In this document: positions 1-8,966 of the stretch, in pieces
Layout of the letters: each line of letters begins with the position of its first letter
How positions within the stretch are numbered: position 1 is the stretch's first letter
From: Salegentibacter echinorum
GTDB lineage: Bacteria > Bacteroidota > Bacteroidia > Flavobacteriales > Flavobacteriaceae
NCBI RefSeq assembly: GCF_900129445.1
Contig: NZ_FQVT01000017.1
Span: forward strand, 1-60,688
DNA: 60,688 bases
Direction: 5' to 3'
The notes under the pieces: generated by a model
The model's input: only the letters and a program-made list of their open reading frames with translations
Database searches by the model: none
Told to the model about the DNA's origin: nothing
Made by a program: the position numbers and the translations under genes

Positions 1-146
1 ACAGGGGGTTCTTTTTTGAAAATCGATCAAAACAACGAAATAAACCAGTGAAATGGTAGATTTAGGGTGCCTTATATTTATTTAGGACAGGATTGTTCTT
101 CAACCACCCTTTTTCGTAAAGATTTCAATTAGCAAGGAGGATAATT

Positions 147-308
147 ATGAAATTGCTCTTCGGCTCTATTATAAAAGAGAACGTGTTATTTGGTTATATT
201 TTTATCGGCATCAATGATAAGTTAGCAATAACGTCCGCAACGTTTTTGGAAATATTTTGTAGAACCTATTATAATTGGGCTCCTATAGCTTTCTATAATG
301 ATGGATGA
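147..308 (+). CDS. Small hypothetical ORF, 53 aa
   Basis: An ATG at 147 follows a strong purine-rich AAGGAGG six bases upstream, which is unusual in Bacteroidetes where such ribosome sites are weak. The reading frame encodes 53 residues with hydrophobic stretches (VLFGYIFIGI) and stops at TGA 306-308. I recognise no family. It could be a remnant of a longer gene or a chance ORF; nothing nearby supports a function. Kept only because of the ribosome-site match. Confidence 0.25.
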   Translation: MKLLFGSIIKENVLFGYIFIGINDKLAITSATFLEIFCRTYYNWAPIAFYNDG

Positions 309-657
309 TTTTTAGTAGTACGGTTTCTTCGGCCTATCGAAAAATTATCGTAAAATTTGAAGTGAAAATTCCGTAAAATTTTAGGCTGTTTGAGCCAAAC
401 GGATTTTTAAATTTATACTAAAGGTTATTGGCGAGTTCCTAAAATTTAGGGATCGAACGATAAATTTAGATAAAGTTTCGTAAGCCTAGACTTTTTTGTT
501 TCTTTTTTGGGTAATACAAAAAAGAATAAATAGCATTAGAAAGTTTAAAGATAAATTCTGTTCTAAAATTAATTAGGACAATACCGGTAAATTATAAAGA
601 TTAATACAATCAATTACTGCTTAAGGCGACTATTGAGTAGTATTAAAAAATACTGGT
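309..657. other. Intergenic region with one AT hairpin
   Basis: No convincing gene is seen here. A perfect 10-bp hairpin (TTCTTTTTTG at 500-509 with CAAAAAAGAA at 517-526) is present. Similar T-rich/A-rich hairpins are common between flavobacterial genes, so this is probably a transcription-termination or repeat structure. The rest is AT-rich and featureless to the eye. Confidence 0.4.
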
Positions 658-705
658 CACGAATTCACAAATAATAAGTAGCTGTGAATTCGTGGCTTTT
701 TTTAT
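658..705 (+). terminator. Rho-independent terminator
   Basis: A 12-bp perfect stem (CACGAATTCACA at 658-669 with its complement at 683-694) is followed by GGCTTTTTTTATT, so it ends plus-strand transcription entering from the left. The same ATTCACGAAT word recurs in the terminator at 56747-56786, suggesting a shared repeat origin. Confidence 0.7.
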
Positions 706-727
706 TCAAGAATAAACAAAATTAATT

Positions 728-1063
728 TTACCCAACCCGCAAACCGTTTTCTACCTTAGCATCTGTATTTAGCAATACAATATCATTTGCTTCTCCCACG
801 ACACCCAGCACCAGGCACTCACTCATAATATTGGCGATTTGTTTCTTCGGAAAATTAACCACAGCCACAATTTGCTTGTTTAACAAATCTTCTTTGCTAT
901 AACGTTTAGTAATTTGAGCTGAAGTTTTTCTAAAACCAATTTTGGTTCCAAAGTCGATACGCATTTTATAGGCCGGATTTCTCGCTTCCGGAAAATCTGA
1001 AACCTCAACTATGGTCCCAATGCGCATTTCTACTTTCTCAAAATCTTTCCAGGATATTTTCAT
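728..1063 (-). CDS. tRNA-binding domain protein, CsaA-like
   Basis: The 111-residue protein is a single tRNA_bind OB-fold, the size of CsaA proteins. Visible hallmarks are VEMRIGTIVEV near the N-terminus, the FGTKIGFRKTSAQIT segment and the C-terminal SECLVLGV strand. CsaA-type proteins bind tRNA and have been proposed as export-related chaperones; the true role in Bacteroidetes is unknown. The ATG at 1063 lies 73 bp from the divergent gene at 1137, so the two probably share a small promoter region. Confident in family, not in cellular function. Confidence 0.85.
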   Translation of the reverse strand: MKISWKDFEKVEMRIGTIVEVSDFPEARNPAYKMRIDFGTKIGFRKTSAQITKRYSKEDLLNKQIVAVVNFPKKQIANIMSECLVLGVVGEANDIVLLNTDAKVENGLRVG

Positions 1064-1136
1064 CGCCTACTTTTAAAAATCGAAAATAACATAAATACTT
1101 TTTTTCACATTGAATTTGTAACTTTATAAGAAAAAA

Positions 1137-1706
1137 ATGGCCAGAACTGCTTCCACAATGATAGAACTGGGCACTCCCGCACCAGATTTTCATCTAATAG
1201 ACGTGATTATCAACAACCGCTATTCTTTAGAGAATATACGCGGCAAAAAAGGCACGTTAATTATGTTTATTAGCAATCATTGCCCTTTTGTAAAACACGT
1301 TAACGAAGAAATTGTAAGACTGGCGGGGGATTATAGGGTTTTAGGTTTTGGGTTTGCAGCCATTATGAGTAACGACGTAGAAAACTACCCGGCAGACCAT
1401 CCCGATAATATGCATGAAGTTGCCAGAAGACACCAATATTCCTTTCCATACCTCTATGATGAAAGTCAGGAAGTTGCCAGGGCTTATAAAGCCGCCTGCA
1501 CGCCAGATTTCTATCTTTTTGACGATGAACTTAAATTGATTTACCGGGGACAATTAGATAACTCCAGGCCCGGAAATGGTATTCCCGTAAATGGACGCGA
1601 CATTAGAGAAGCTATGGATGCGGTTTTAAACAACAAAAAAGTACTTCCAAATCAGAAGCCCAGTATAGGCTGTAATATAAAATGGAAGTATAGTCCTGAT
1701 ACCTGA
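1137..1706 (+). CDS. Thioredoxin-like (redoxin/AhpC-TSA) family protein
   Basis: The 189-residue cytoplasmic protein has a thioredoxin fold of the AhpC/TSA (redoxin) group. The active-site region is NHCPFVKH with a single cysteine at residue 49, followed by ACTPDFYLFD in the position of the cis-proline loop and a C-terminal GCNIKWK cysteine motif. These three cysteine segments typify a family annotated simply as thioredoxin family protein in many bacteria. The lack of CxxC makes a peroxiredoxin-like or disulfide-exchange role more likely than classic thioredoxin activity. It is followed by a true peroxiredoxin, suggesting an oxidative-stress neighbourhood. Confidence 0.85.
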   Translation: MARTASTMIELGTPAPDFHLIDVIINNRYSLENIRGKKGTLIMFISNHCPFVKHVNEEIVRLAGDYRVLGFGFAAIMSNDVENYPADHPDNMHEVARRHQYSFPYLYDESQEVARAYKAACTPDFYLFDDELKLIYRGQLDNSRPGNGIPVNGRDIREAMDAVLNNKKVLPNQKPSIGCNIKWKYSPDT

Positions 1707-1870
1707 ATACAAGGCTTATTCCCCCTCACAAAGTACTAATTTAGCATCCAATGATTTAAGTATCAGTTAATTTTATCATAATACATATATTTCCTATTGG
1801 TTTAATAGGTTTTAAAGCAGAATATTTTTTAATTTTAAATTTTGAAAACTATCAAATAAAACAACATATT

Positions 1871-2512
1871 ATGAGCGAATTAAAATTAGGAGATAAGGCA
1901 CCAAATTTTGATGCTGAAACTTCTGAAGGAAAGATCAATTTTTACGATTATTTAGGAGATAGCTGGGGAATCCTGTTTTCCCATCCCGCCGATTATACTC
2001 CTGTGTGTACCACAGAACTTGGTGCTGTGGCCAAATACAAAGATGAATTTGCCCAGCGCAATACCAAAGTTTTAGCTTTAAGTGTAGATGGTGTAGAATC
2101 ACACAAAGGTTGGATTGAAGATATTAACGAAACTCAAAATACCACGGTAAATTTTCCAATTATTGCCGATGAGGATAAGAAAGTCTCCAATCTTTATGGA
2201 ATGATTCATCCAAAAGCAGATGATACACTAACTGTGCGTTCAGTTTACGTGATCGCGCCCGATAAAAGTATTAAATTAATGATTACTTATCCTGCCAGTA
2301 CAGGTCGTAATTTCGATGAACTACTAAGAGTTATCGATTCATTACAGCTTACTGCTTATCAAAAAGTAGCGACTCCTGCCAATTGGAAAGAGGGAGAAGA
2401 TGTGGTAATAAGCCCGGCGGTTTCTAACGAAGAAGCCAAAGAGCTTTTCCCAAAAGGTTTTAAAGAAGTAAAACCTTATTTAAGAATGACGCCGCAACCA
2501 GACAATAAGTAA
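1871..2512 (+). CDS. 1-Cys peroxiredoxin, Prx6 type
   Basis: The 213-residue protein shows the Prx6-class active site HPADYTPVCTTELG with the peroxidatic cysteine at residue 46, and a long C-terminal extension containing ATPANWKEGEDVVI typical of Prx6 dimers. It reduces hydrogen peroxide and organic hydroperoxides in the cytoplasm using an external thiol. No signal peptide is present. The stop codon is directly abutted by a GC-rich palindrome (2513-2537). It probably has its own promoter in the 164-bp AT-rich leader. Family call is firm. Confidence 0.93.
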   Translation: MSELKLGDKAPNFDAETSEGKINFYDYLGDSWGILFSHPADYTPVCTTELGAVAKYKDEFAQRNTKVLALSVDGVESHKGWIEDINETQNTTVNFPIIADEDKKVSNLYGMIHPKADDTLTVRSVYVIAPDKSIKLMITYPASTGRNFDELLRVIDSLQLTAYQKVATPANWKEGEDVVISPAVSNEEAKELFPKGFKEVKPYLRMTPQPDNK

Positions 2513-2537
2513 GGCCCCCTAACCCCCAAAGGGGGAA
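2510..2537 (+). repeat. Stop-codon-abutting GC palindrome, copy 1
   Basis: Starting at the TAA of the peroxiredoxin gene the sequence reads TAAGGCCCCCTAACCCCC, then AAAGGGGGAA. The CCCCC/GGGGG halves form a hairpin. Related copies lie right after the stop codons of the dual immunophilin, trpE and trpB, in the same orientation relative to the gene. Confidence 0.6.
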
Positions 2538-2612
2538 TTTAAACATGATGATCAAAAAATGGGGTAATATCGAATGTTTTTGAAGAATGTTGGTTTCACC
2601 GCATTCTAATTA

Positions 2613-2655
2613 AAAAGGCCTCACAGGATCAAAACTGTGAGGCCTTTTATTATTT
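2613..2655 (+). terminator. Bidirectional terminator
   Basis: A perfect 14-bp stem (AAAAGGCCTCACAG at 2613-2626 with the complement at 2635-2648) has A-rich and T-rich flanks, so it can end transcription from both the peroxiredoxin gene and the converging immunophilin gene. The CTCACAG core resembles the palindrome at 54619-54643. Confidence 0.7.
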
Positions 2656-2796
2656 AGAATTATCCAATGGAGGTTTGGAACTTATTCCACACTTGAAAAA
2701 ATTTCGTCTTTATTGGAAATCAATAAATAGATTACTAAGCTTCTCTCAATCATCGTGATGTAACAACATTAACGTTTTATTCTTAAGGCAGCTCCT

Positions 2797-2826
2797 TCTT
2801 TCCCCCTTTGGGGGCCAGGGGGCTTA
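2797..2826 (-). repeat. Stop-codon-abutting GC palindrome, copy 2
   Basis: On the minus strand, a few bases after the stop codon of the dual immunophilin, the sequence reads AAGCCCCCTGGCCCCC then AAAGGGGGAA. It has the same layout and orientation relative to the gene as the copy after the peroxiredoxin stop. Confidence 0.55.
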
Positions 2827-2829
2827 TTT

Positions 2830-3762
2830 TTATTTTATTTCTACTAATTCCAAATCAAATACCAATGCTGCATTTGGTGGAATTACCCCTCCTGCTCCAC
2901 GTTCTCCGTAAGCTAAGTGAGACGGAATCACAAAGCGAGCTTGTGAACCTGTTTTTAGCAGTAAAAGTCCTTCATCCCAACCGCTAATTACCTGGCCGGT
3001 GCCGACTTTAAATTCCAGCGGCTGATTTCTTTTATAGGAAGAGTCAAAAACAGTTCCATCGGTTAGCATTCCTTTATAATGCACAGAAACGGTTTGCCCT
3101 TTTTCTGGCCTTGCTCCTTCTCCCTCTTTCTCAATTTTATAGCGAAGTCCGCTTTCGGTTTTATTAAATCCTTGTGAGTGTTTTCCCAATAATTCCTCTT
3201 CACGTTTTTTTGCAGCTGCTTCCCGCTCGGCTTTCGCACCGTTAAATTGCCTAAAAGCTTCTACTGCGTTAAAGTTTTTTGCTTTCTCTCCTCCCCTAAG
3301 AATTTCCAGTTTCTCTATTTCATCACCTTGCTCTATGCTATCTACCACATCCTGACCTTCAAGTACATTTCCAAATAACGTATGTTTCCCGTCTAGCCAG
3401 GGTGTATCTGTATGCGTAATAAAAAATTGGCTTCCATTGGTACCCGGGCCGGCATTGGCCATAGATAGTTTCCCCGGGCCATCGTGTTTTAATTCTGGGT
3501 GAATTTCATCTTCAAATTTATAACCGGGGCCACCAACACCACTTCCCTGGGGATCGCCTCCCTGAATCATAAAATTAGGAATCACCCTGTGAAATTTAAG
3601 TCCGTCATAATAAGGTTTTCCCTGCGGAAAAGCATCGTTTTCCAAATTCCCTTCGGCAAGAGCCACAAAGTTTCCTACCGTTCCCGGTACTTTTTCGTAT
3701 TCCAATTCAACCAAAATCTGTCCTTTGGTTGTATAAAATTTAGCGTATAATCCGTCGTTCAT
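2830..3762 (-). CDS. Cyclophilin-FKBP dual immunophilin (peptidyl-prolyl isomerase)
   Basis: The 310-residue protein fuses two unrelated proline isomerases. Residues about 5-165 are a cyclophilin with [17 protein letters not shown] (catalytic-type Arg59) and NGSQFFIT. Residues about 205-310 are an FKBP domain with [27 protein letters not shown] and [18 protein letters not shown] charged, probably helical linker (residues 168-200) joins them. There is no signal peptide, so it acts in the cytoplasm on proline bonds of folding proteins. Dual-family immunophilins of the CFBP order were described from Flavobacterium; this matches that architecture. Start ATG at 3762 gives a normal cyclophilin N-terminus. 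Confidence 0.92.
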   Translation of the reverse strand: MNDGLYAKFYTTKGQILVELEYEKVPGTVGNFVALAEGNLENDAFPQGKPYYDGLKFHRVIPNFMIQGGDPQGSGVGGPGYKFEDEIHPELKHDGPGKLSMANAGPGTNGSQFFITHTDTPWLDGKHTLFGNVLEGQDVVDSIEQGDEIEKLEILRGGEKAKNFNAVEAFRQFNGAKAEREAAAKKREEELLGKHSQGFNKTESGLRYKIEKEGEGARPEKGQTVSVHYKGMLTDGTVFDSSYKRNQPLEFKVGTGQVISGWDEGLLLLKTGSQARFVIPSHLAYGERGAGGVIPPNAALVFDLELVEIK

Positions 3763-3889
3763 TTTTATTAATTTTTAAGTTGTAAAGATATCTTTTTTGC
3801 TGAAGTTTTTAATAATTAGTGTTCGACTAATGATTTAATCCCATAATGCGCTGAGAAACGATTTTTGCACTGATTCATGAATAATGGGG

Positions 3890-5515
3890 TTAATACACCT
3901 TTTTACCATTTATATAAGTATCCAGAATTTTTGTTTCGGGTACTTTGTTAAGGTCAACCTCCATAATATCCTGGTTTAAAATCACAAAATCGGCAAACTT
4001 CCCGGCTTCGATACTTCCTTTTTCGTTTTCTTCAAAATTAGCATAGGCCGCCCATATAGTCATTCCCTTTAAAGTTTCTTCCCGGGATAGTGCCTCTTCT
4101 TTCATGAAACCTCCCTCGGGATAGTTATCGGTATCCTGTCTTCCAACTGAAGCGTAAAATGTAAGAAAAGGATTTACCTCTTCAATAGGGAAATCGGTGC
4201 CTAGCGCTACAATTCCCGCTTCGTTCAATAACTTTTTATAAGCATAAGCACCTTTTATTCTTTCTTCGCCCAGCCGGTCCTCTGCCCAATACATATCGCT
4301 GGTCGCATGGGTGGGTTGCACCGAGGGAATAATATTTTTACTGAAATAATGAAAATCAGCTTCATCAATAATCTGGGCGTGTTCTATTCTCCAGCGTCGG
4401 TCTTCATCGTTTTCCAACAATTCATCGTAAGTTTTCAACACCAGGTAATTTGCCGAATCCCCAATGGCGTGGGTGTTCATTTGAAATTCAGAATTTGCAA
4501 TTCGTTTGGCCGTTTCTTTAAAATCTTCCACCGGGGATAGCAGCGCTCCAAAATGTCCCGGCCTGTCGCTGTATTCTTCTTTTAGCGCTGCACCGCGAGA
4601 TCCCAGTGCGCCATCGCCAAAGAATTTCACCGAACGTACATTTAACCGGTCGGTTTTATAAGGTCCTTTCTCCAGGTAATAATCTAAATTTTCTTTAGAA
4701 TTACTAATCATCGCATAGATCCTAATTGCTATTTCATCCTGTTGTTGCAAGCTATCCATAAGCTCGATTATTTTTCTGTCGAGCCCCGCATCTACCACGG
4801 TGGTTAACCCGTAGCTAAGCGCAATATCTTCGGCTTGTTTTAAGGCTTTTATTTGATCCTGTTTAGTGGTTTCTGGTTGCGCCCGGGAAATTAGTTGCAT
4901 AGGATTATCTACAATAATTCCGGTAAGTTTGCCGTTTTTTTGTTCAATATCGCCACCGTCGAAAGTTGTTTCTGTAGTAATATTCGCTTTATCCAATGCC
5001 GCCTGATTTGCCAGTAGCGCATGCCCATCTATTCGGGTAATGGCCACCGGGGTTTCAGGGAAAAGTTGATCTAAAGTATCTTTTGCGGGGAACTCCTTAT
5101 TTGGCCAATCGTTTTGATCCCATCCCCTACCGGTAATAAAATCTGCATTGTTTTTCTTCTGAAAATCCACAATACGCTGTACTACTTCCTTAAAACTCTT
5201 TGTGCCGGTTAGCTCTACTTTTTGCTGCTGCAATCCCATTCCGTAGAAATGTGCGTGGGCATCTATAAGTCCCGGAAATACTGCTTTTCCTTCTGCATCT
5301 ATGGATTTTTCAGCTCTATATTTTTTCTTTAAGGCTTCAGAAGAACCAATTTCAAGAAACTTCCCATCTCTTACTACAAAAGCTTCCTGTTTACTAAAAG
5401 TACTATCTACCGTATAAATTTCAGCATTAAAAACTAATAAATCTGCATTTTCTTTCTCTTCAGAATTACAGGAAAAAATGAAAAGACCAAGAAAAAAAAG
5501 GAGTAGTTTATTCAT
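3890..5515 (-). CDS. Amidohydrolase family lipoprotein, YtcJ-like
   Basis: The 541-residue protein begins with a lipoprotein signal ending in LFIFSC (Cys16 as lipid anchor), so it is probably attached to a membrane facing the periplasm or surface. The rest is a metal-dependent amidohydrolase of the amidohydro_3/YtcJ group: FPGLIDAHAHFYGMG carries the first metal histidines, a later NTHAIGDSAN and IEHAQIID supply others, and ALGTDFPIEEVNP gives the catalytic Asp. The substrate is unknown; family members act on amides, formamides or N-acyl compounds. The terminator at 5543-5571 separates it from the upstream membrane-protein gene, so it is probably transcribed alone. Confidence 0.88.
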   Translation of the reverse strand: MNKLLLFFLGLFIFSCNSEEKENADLLVFNAEIYTVDSTFSKQEAFVVRDGKFLEIGSSEALKKKYRAEKSIDAEGKAVFPGLIDAHAHFYGMGLQQQKVELTGTKSFKEVVQRIVDFQKKNNADFITGRGWDQNDWPNKEFPAKDTLDQLFPETPVAITRIDGHALLANQAALDKANITTETTFDGGDIEQKNGKLTGIIVDNPMQLISRAQPETTKQDQIKALKQAEDIALSYGLTTVVDAGLDRKIIELMDSLQQQDEIAIRIYAMISNSKENLDYYLEKGPYKTDRLNVRSVKFFGDGALGSRGAALKEEYSDRPGHFGALLSPVEDFKETAKRIANSEFQMNTHAIGDSANYLVLKTYDELLENDEDRRWRIEHAQIIDEADFHYFSKNIIPSVQPTHATSDMYWAEDRLGEERIKGAYAYKKLLNEAGIVALGTDFPIEEVNPFLTFYASVGRQDTDNYPEGGFMKEEALSREETLKGMTIWAAYANFEENEKGSIEAGKFADFVILNQDIMEVDLNKVPETKILDTYINGKKVY

Positions 5516-5542
5516 AATGCTATCTATTTGCGTATAAAAATA

Positions 5543-5571
5543 AAAAATGCGTCCGTTAAAGACGCATTTTT
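5543..5571. terminator. Rho-independent terminator
   Basis: An 11-bp perfect stem (AAAAATGCGTC with GACGCATTTTT) around a 7-base loop has T-runs on both strands. It probably ends transcription of the minus-strand membrane-protein gene that stops at 5600. Confidence 0.75.
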
Positions 5572-5599
5572 AAGTATTTATTTATAGCTATTCTTAACA

Positions 5600-6730
5600 C
5601 TAAAAGATCGCCTGAAGTATTTGATCGCGAATACTTTTGTTTGCTGAAGCCGCCAGGGCCACCGAAACAAATAAACCTATCATCGCATAGGAGAAATCTT
5701 TAAAGATCATTTTACCGGCTTTTTTACGGTGTTTTTTACCTTTTTTCTTACGTGCCAAACTTATGGCTATTTCCCTACCGCCAATAATACCAAGGAATAC
5801 CCAGGTAGTACTCATTGGCACCGTGCTAATAAACAGTTTGTAAATAAGCAGCACCACGTAGGTTAAATCTACGAGGGTTGCAGCCCTAATATCAGAAATT
5901 CGGGATTTTTCACTTACTACCTCCTGTATTTTATCCCCACGTAGGTAGAATAATAACCCCAGGCCTGCAAATATGGTTAAGGCAAATACTATAAATTGAA
6001 AAGTATCAAGGCTTCGCGGCAGGAAGACCGCAATATTGGCCCCGTCTTGCATTACCCAAACCCCCCAGAGCGTACCACTCACAATCCACTGTACAGCCGT
6101 CCAGCTATTGTTGAATTTCCGACTTTTAAAGTATTTACGAATAAAATTATAGGAAAGGTACCACACTAAAAAAGACAGGATAAACGCAAGAATGTAGCCC
6201 GTCCAACTCTTCCAAACCACCGAGGTGATTCCTGACGTATCGGCACTAAATACACTTAAAATAAGAAAAGTAGTGGATACCGGCATTTTAAGCCTGGTAA
6301 GGATCAACAAGACTAAGGGCGCAATAATTTGAAAGAAACTAAAGGACTCAGGATGCGGATATGGCGAAGTACCATCAGGCTTTAGCAGTCTTTGAAAGGT
6401 GACATCCCCATCAAAGAAATACCAACTAAAACTCACCACGCCCAGAAATATAGTTCCCACATAGATCCATAAGATCCACCAGCGTTTGGCTTTGTTACTT
6501 TCTATAAAGGTTCCCAGGGATTGAATACTGTCATTTGCAATTGTGGCATAAGCGGCAAAGAAAAAACCAAGCCACATGGCTGCTGTTTTATTACCGGTAA
6601 AAATACCTGCGGTTATAATACCTACAATGATAATTGCCAGGAAGGTCTTTTCCTGCACCATAAAGTCCAGAATGTTCAAATATGGGCGGGACCGGTCACT
6701 ACGTTTAAACTTTTTTCCTTTTTTTGCCAT
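5600..6730 (-). CDS. Divergent PiT-like multi-pass membrane protein
   Basis: The 376-residue protein has a lysine-rich N-terminal tail and about ten hydrophobic segments. Two motifs recall the inorganic phosphate transporter (PiT) family: ANDSIQSLGTFI at residues 65-76, like the ANDxxQxLGT signature of PiT repeat 1, and PVSTTFLILSV at residues 150-160, like the PVSTT signature. The second half retains VPMSTTWVFLGIIGGREI, a degenerate repeat copy. It could be a phosphate or other anion symporter, but sequence drift is large, so substrate is inference. A lysine-rich cytoplasmic loop (ARKKKGKKHRKKAGK) lies near the C-terminus. Confidence 0.6.
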   Translation of the reverse strand: MAKKGKKFKRSDRSRPYLNILDFMVQEKTFLAIIIVGIITAGIFTGNKTAAMWLGFFFAAYATIANDSIQSLGTFIESNKAKRWWILWIYVGTIFLGVVSFSWYFFDGDVTFQRLLKPDGTSPYPHPESFSFFQIIAPLVLLILTRLKMPVSTTFLILSVFSADTSGITSVVWKSWTGYILAFILSFLVWYLSYNFIRKYFKSRKFNNSWTAVQWIVSGTLWGVWVMQDGANIAVFLPRSLDTFQFIVFALTIFAGLGLLFYLRGDKIQEVVSEKSRISDIRAATLVDLTYVVLLIYKLFISTVPMSTTWVFLGIIGGREIAISLARKKKGKKHRKKAGKMIFKDFSYAMIGLFVSVALAASANKSIRDQILQAIF

Positions 6731-7084
6731 CTAAATAGCGCTTTTAAGAATATTAATTTGTGTTTTTGCTTTTTAAAAACTTTAAAAATGCAGGTGCAAT
6801 ATTAGTTAGTTCTCTTTGTAAAAACAGAATTTCAATGTTGTGTTATTGTTAAGTAATTTTTAACCATAAGTTACATTGATGCTCGTTATAAACACCAAAT
6901 TCAGATTTTTCGAATATTACAGGATAAACATAGATTTCCCCGATTTTGTTGCAAAAGTAGTTAAAACGGAAATTATTTTACAGATACAGGTAGAAAATAA
7001 TCATTATTATGTTACTCAACATCTCTTGTAAATTATAGCTTGATGAGAATGGAGAAAATGAAATAAAGAAGAGAGCATAAAAAA
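6731..7084. other. Intergenic region upstream of PiT-like gene
   Basis: About 350 bp without a convincing ORF. A minus-strand TACTTTTG (complement of 6952-6959) fits the Bacteroidetes -7 box TAnnTTTG and could start the PiT-like transcript with a leader of about 215 nt. No matching -33 box was found at the ideal distance, so the promoter is tentative. Confidence 0.35.
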
Positions 7085-7113
7085 AAAGAGACAAGAATCA
7101 AGAATTAAGAAAA
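7085..7113. repeat. Degenerate heptanucleotide repeat
   Basis: Successive 7-base units GAGACAA, GAATCAA, GAATTAA, GAAAACT run here. The complementary strand (CTTAATT CTTGATT CTTGTCT) resembles the tract at 44623-44672. Confidence 0.55.
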
Positions 7114-7144
7114 CTGTATGCTTTATATAAAGTTCGCCATAAAA

Positions 7145-7166
7145 AAAGCATCCAGAGGGATGCTTT
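7145..7166 (-). terminator. Terminator of barrel gene
   Basis: A 9-bp stem (AAAGCATCC with GGATGCTTT) and AGAG loop is followed on the minus strand by TTTTTTTATGG, placing it 27 bp after the stop of the barrel gene ending at 7193. Confidence 0.75.
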
Positions 7167-7192
7167 AAATAATTTTGAACATTTTGAAATTT

Positions 7193-8923
7193 TTAGAAAT
7201 CAAATTTATAAGTTCCTCCCGCGAGTACCTGGATACCCTGAACTTTAAAATTGGTCCATCTATCGTAATCTTTATTCAACAGGTTACTTCCTTTTACAAA
7301 AATTGAGAGCCTGTCGTTAAAACGGTAGCCTAAATTTGCGTTTACGTCAAAATAACTGTCTAATTTAATGGTTTCTCGGGAAGGATCGCCTGTAGTTGCT
7401 GCTACAATCCTTTCCTGATCATAGCGTTCTCCTGTGTAAAAAAGATTTAAACCTGCAAACCATTTTTCGCTAATTTGATAATCAGCATTCAACGAAGCTT
7501 TTAGGTCTGGTAGGTTCCAGGCTTCAGCTTGCCTATCTGTGTTGTAATCTAAGTATTCAGCATTAAGGCTCAATCTAAAATCCCTGTTTACATCTACATT
7601 TAATTCCGCAGCAACTGAAAGTGTTTTTACATCATCATAAACCACATCAAAAGAGTTTCCGAAGGCATAATTTTCGGCTACAACGGCATTGGCCTGAGAA
7701 TTTCGGGTAAATAAGGCTTTGTTAAACTGAGACGCATAAGCAGCTTTAAAATTATAGGAAACACTGTTGCTCAATTTTCCTTTTGCACCTACATAAGCAT
7801 CATATTCATTATCTGTAGGTTTAACGGCAACACTGGGCGAAATAAACGGGTTCTGTTGCGCAAACTTATAGTAAGTATTTTGTTGCAAGCCACCTTCTAA
7901 ACCGGCATAAGGAGTGAAATAATCGCCTGCAAGCTTATAACTGGCCGTCACCTTAGGATAGATTTTAAAGCTGTTATCGCTATTTTCTGTATCCAAACTG
8001 TAGTAGAAAGCCACGCCCAGGTCCAGGGTTAGATCGTCGCGCAGAATCACTAAGCTCGGGTTAATCCCAAAATTCATAAAAGTGTATTCAAAACTATTTG
8101 GTGCGAGAAATTCCTCTCCCATTTCACCGTTTACAATATCGGCGTGCAGCCTAGTGGTAATCAACTCGTCGGCAATATTCATCTCAAAAGTTCCGTGGGC
8201 ATCAAAATGATTTTCAGCAGTGGAATAAGAGTCTCCGGTATATCTATATCTTGCCCGCGCTTTATCGAAAAAAGAATCATACATGTCTATTTCCCCACCG
8301 GCATACACCGAATAGTAATTTTGGGCAGGATCTATACTGTTAATGGTTTCCCGGGAAAAAGTATTATTTGCAGGCAGGCCATACCAGTTAAAAAGCTGAT
8401 GTTCGCCGCCAACCTCGGTCTTCCAACCCAGGTCACGATTTTTAGAATTATAACTTAAGTTAAGTTCGGTATCGTAAAATTTATCATCTAAAATAATATC
8501 ATCAATACCGCCCTGACTGGAGTTGTGCTTTAGAAAAATGCCGAAATTATCGTTTCGGTTCACTTCCAGATTGCTGTAAAATTCGGCGAGAAGGTTACCG
8601 TAATTTCCAAAGCCAAGGCTGGCGTAATTATCGTAAACCTTAACCGGCCTTTCCCTTTCTACAGTCGTCGCCCTTCCTTTAGCCGGTGTAAAAGTAGAAG
8701 CTACCGGCACCGAAAAAATCCTGTACTGCACCTGTTTCTTTTGGGTTGTAACAGAATCTGCTTCTGTAGGCATTTGTTTAATTTTATTAGCGTCTTTTAC
8801 CGTGGGCGTATAAGGTTTTACCACGGTTACTGTTTCGCTACCAATGGGATCCTGGGCAAAAAGAATCCCACTTACTAAAAATAGACATAAAAACAGGCTT
8901 CTTTTTATAGAGAACATTCGCAT
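7193..8923 (-). CDS. Outer-membrane beta-barrel, TonB-receptor-like, no plug
   Basis: A protein of about 576 residues with a signal peptide (SLFLCLFLVSGILFAQ) and alternating beta-strand sequence to the C-terminus, which ends GSNLLNKDYDRW...GGTYKFDF, the signature of the last strands of TonB-dependent receptors. No carboxypeptidase-like or plug domain precedes the barrel, which starts at about residue 95, and the short N-terminal SETVTVVKPYTPTV segment resembles a TonB-box-containing linker. I chose ATG 8923: the frame also opens at a TTG at 8941, but the signal peptide starts better at 8923 or 8917. It lies 43 bp downstream of a large TPR gene and is probably cotranscribed and functionally coupled with it. 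Confidence 0.7.
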   Translation of the reverse strand: MRMFSIKRSLFLCLFLVSGILFAQDPIGSETVTVVKPYTPTVKDANKIKQMPTEADSVTTQKKQVQYRIFSVPVASTFTPAKGRATTVERERPVKVYDNYASLGFGNYGNLLAEFYSNLEVNRNDNFGIFLKHNSSQGGIDDIILDDKFYDTELNLSYNSKNRDLGWKTEVGGEHQLFNWYGLPANNTFSRETINSIDPAQNYYSVYAGGEIDMYDSFFDKARARYRYTGDSYSTAENHFDAHGTFEMNIADELITTRLHADIVNGEMGEEFLAPNSFEYTFMNFGINPSLVILRDDLTLDLGVAFYYSLDTENSDNSFKIYPKVTASYKLAGDYFTPYAGLEGGLQQNTYYKFAQQNPFISPSVAVKPTDNEYDAYVGAKGKLSNSVSYNFKAAYASQFNKALFTRNSQANAVVAENYAFGNSFDVVYDDVKTLSVAAELNVDVNRDFRLSLNAEYLDYNTDRQAEAWNLPDLKASLNADYQISEKWFAGLNLFYTGERYDQERIVAATTGDPSRETIKLDSYFDVNANLGYRFNDRLSIFVKGSNLLNKDYDRWTNFKVQGIQVLAGGTYKFDF

Positions 8924-8966
8924 ATTAAATTTTCTTAACAATTAGATTGAGAACTTTTTAAACTGA

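Noticed and set aside
3499-3750. Plus-strand ORF inside the immunophilin gene
   Set aside because: Antisense shadow of a well-supported CDS, without a ribosome site or recognisable protein.
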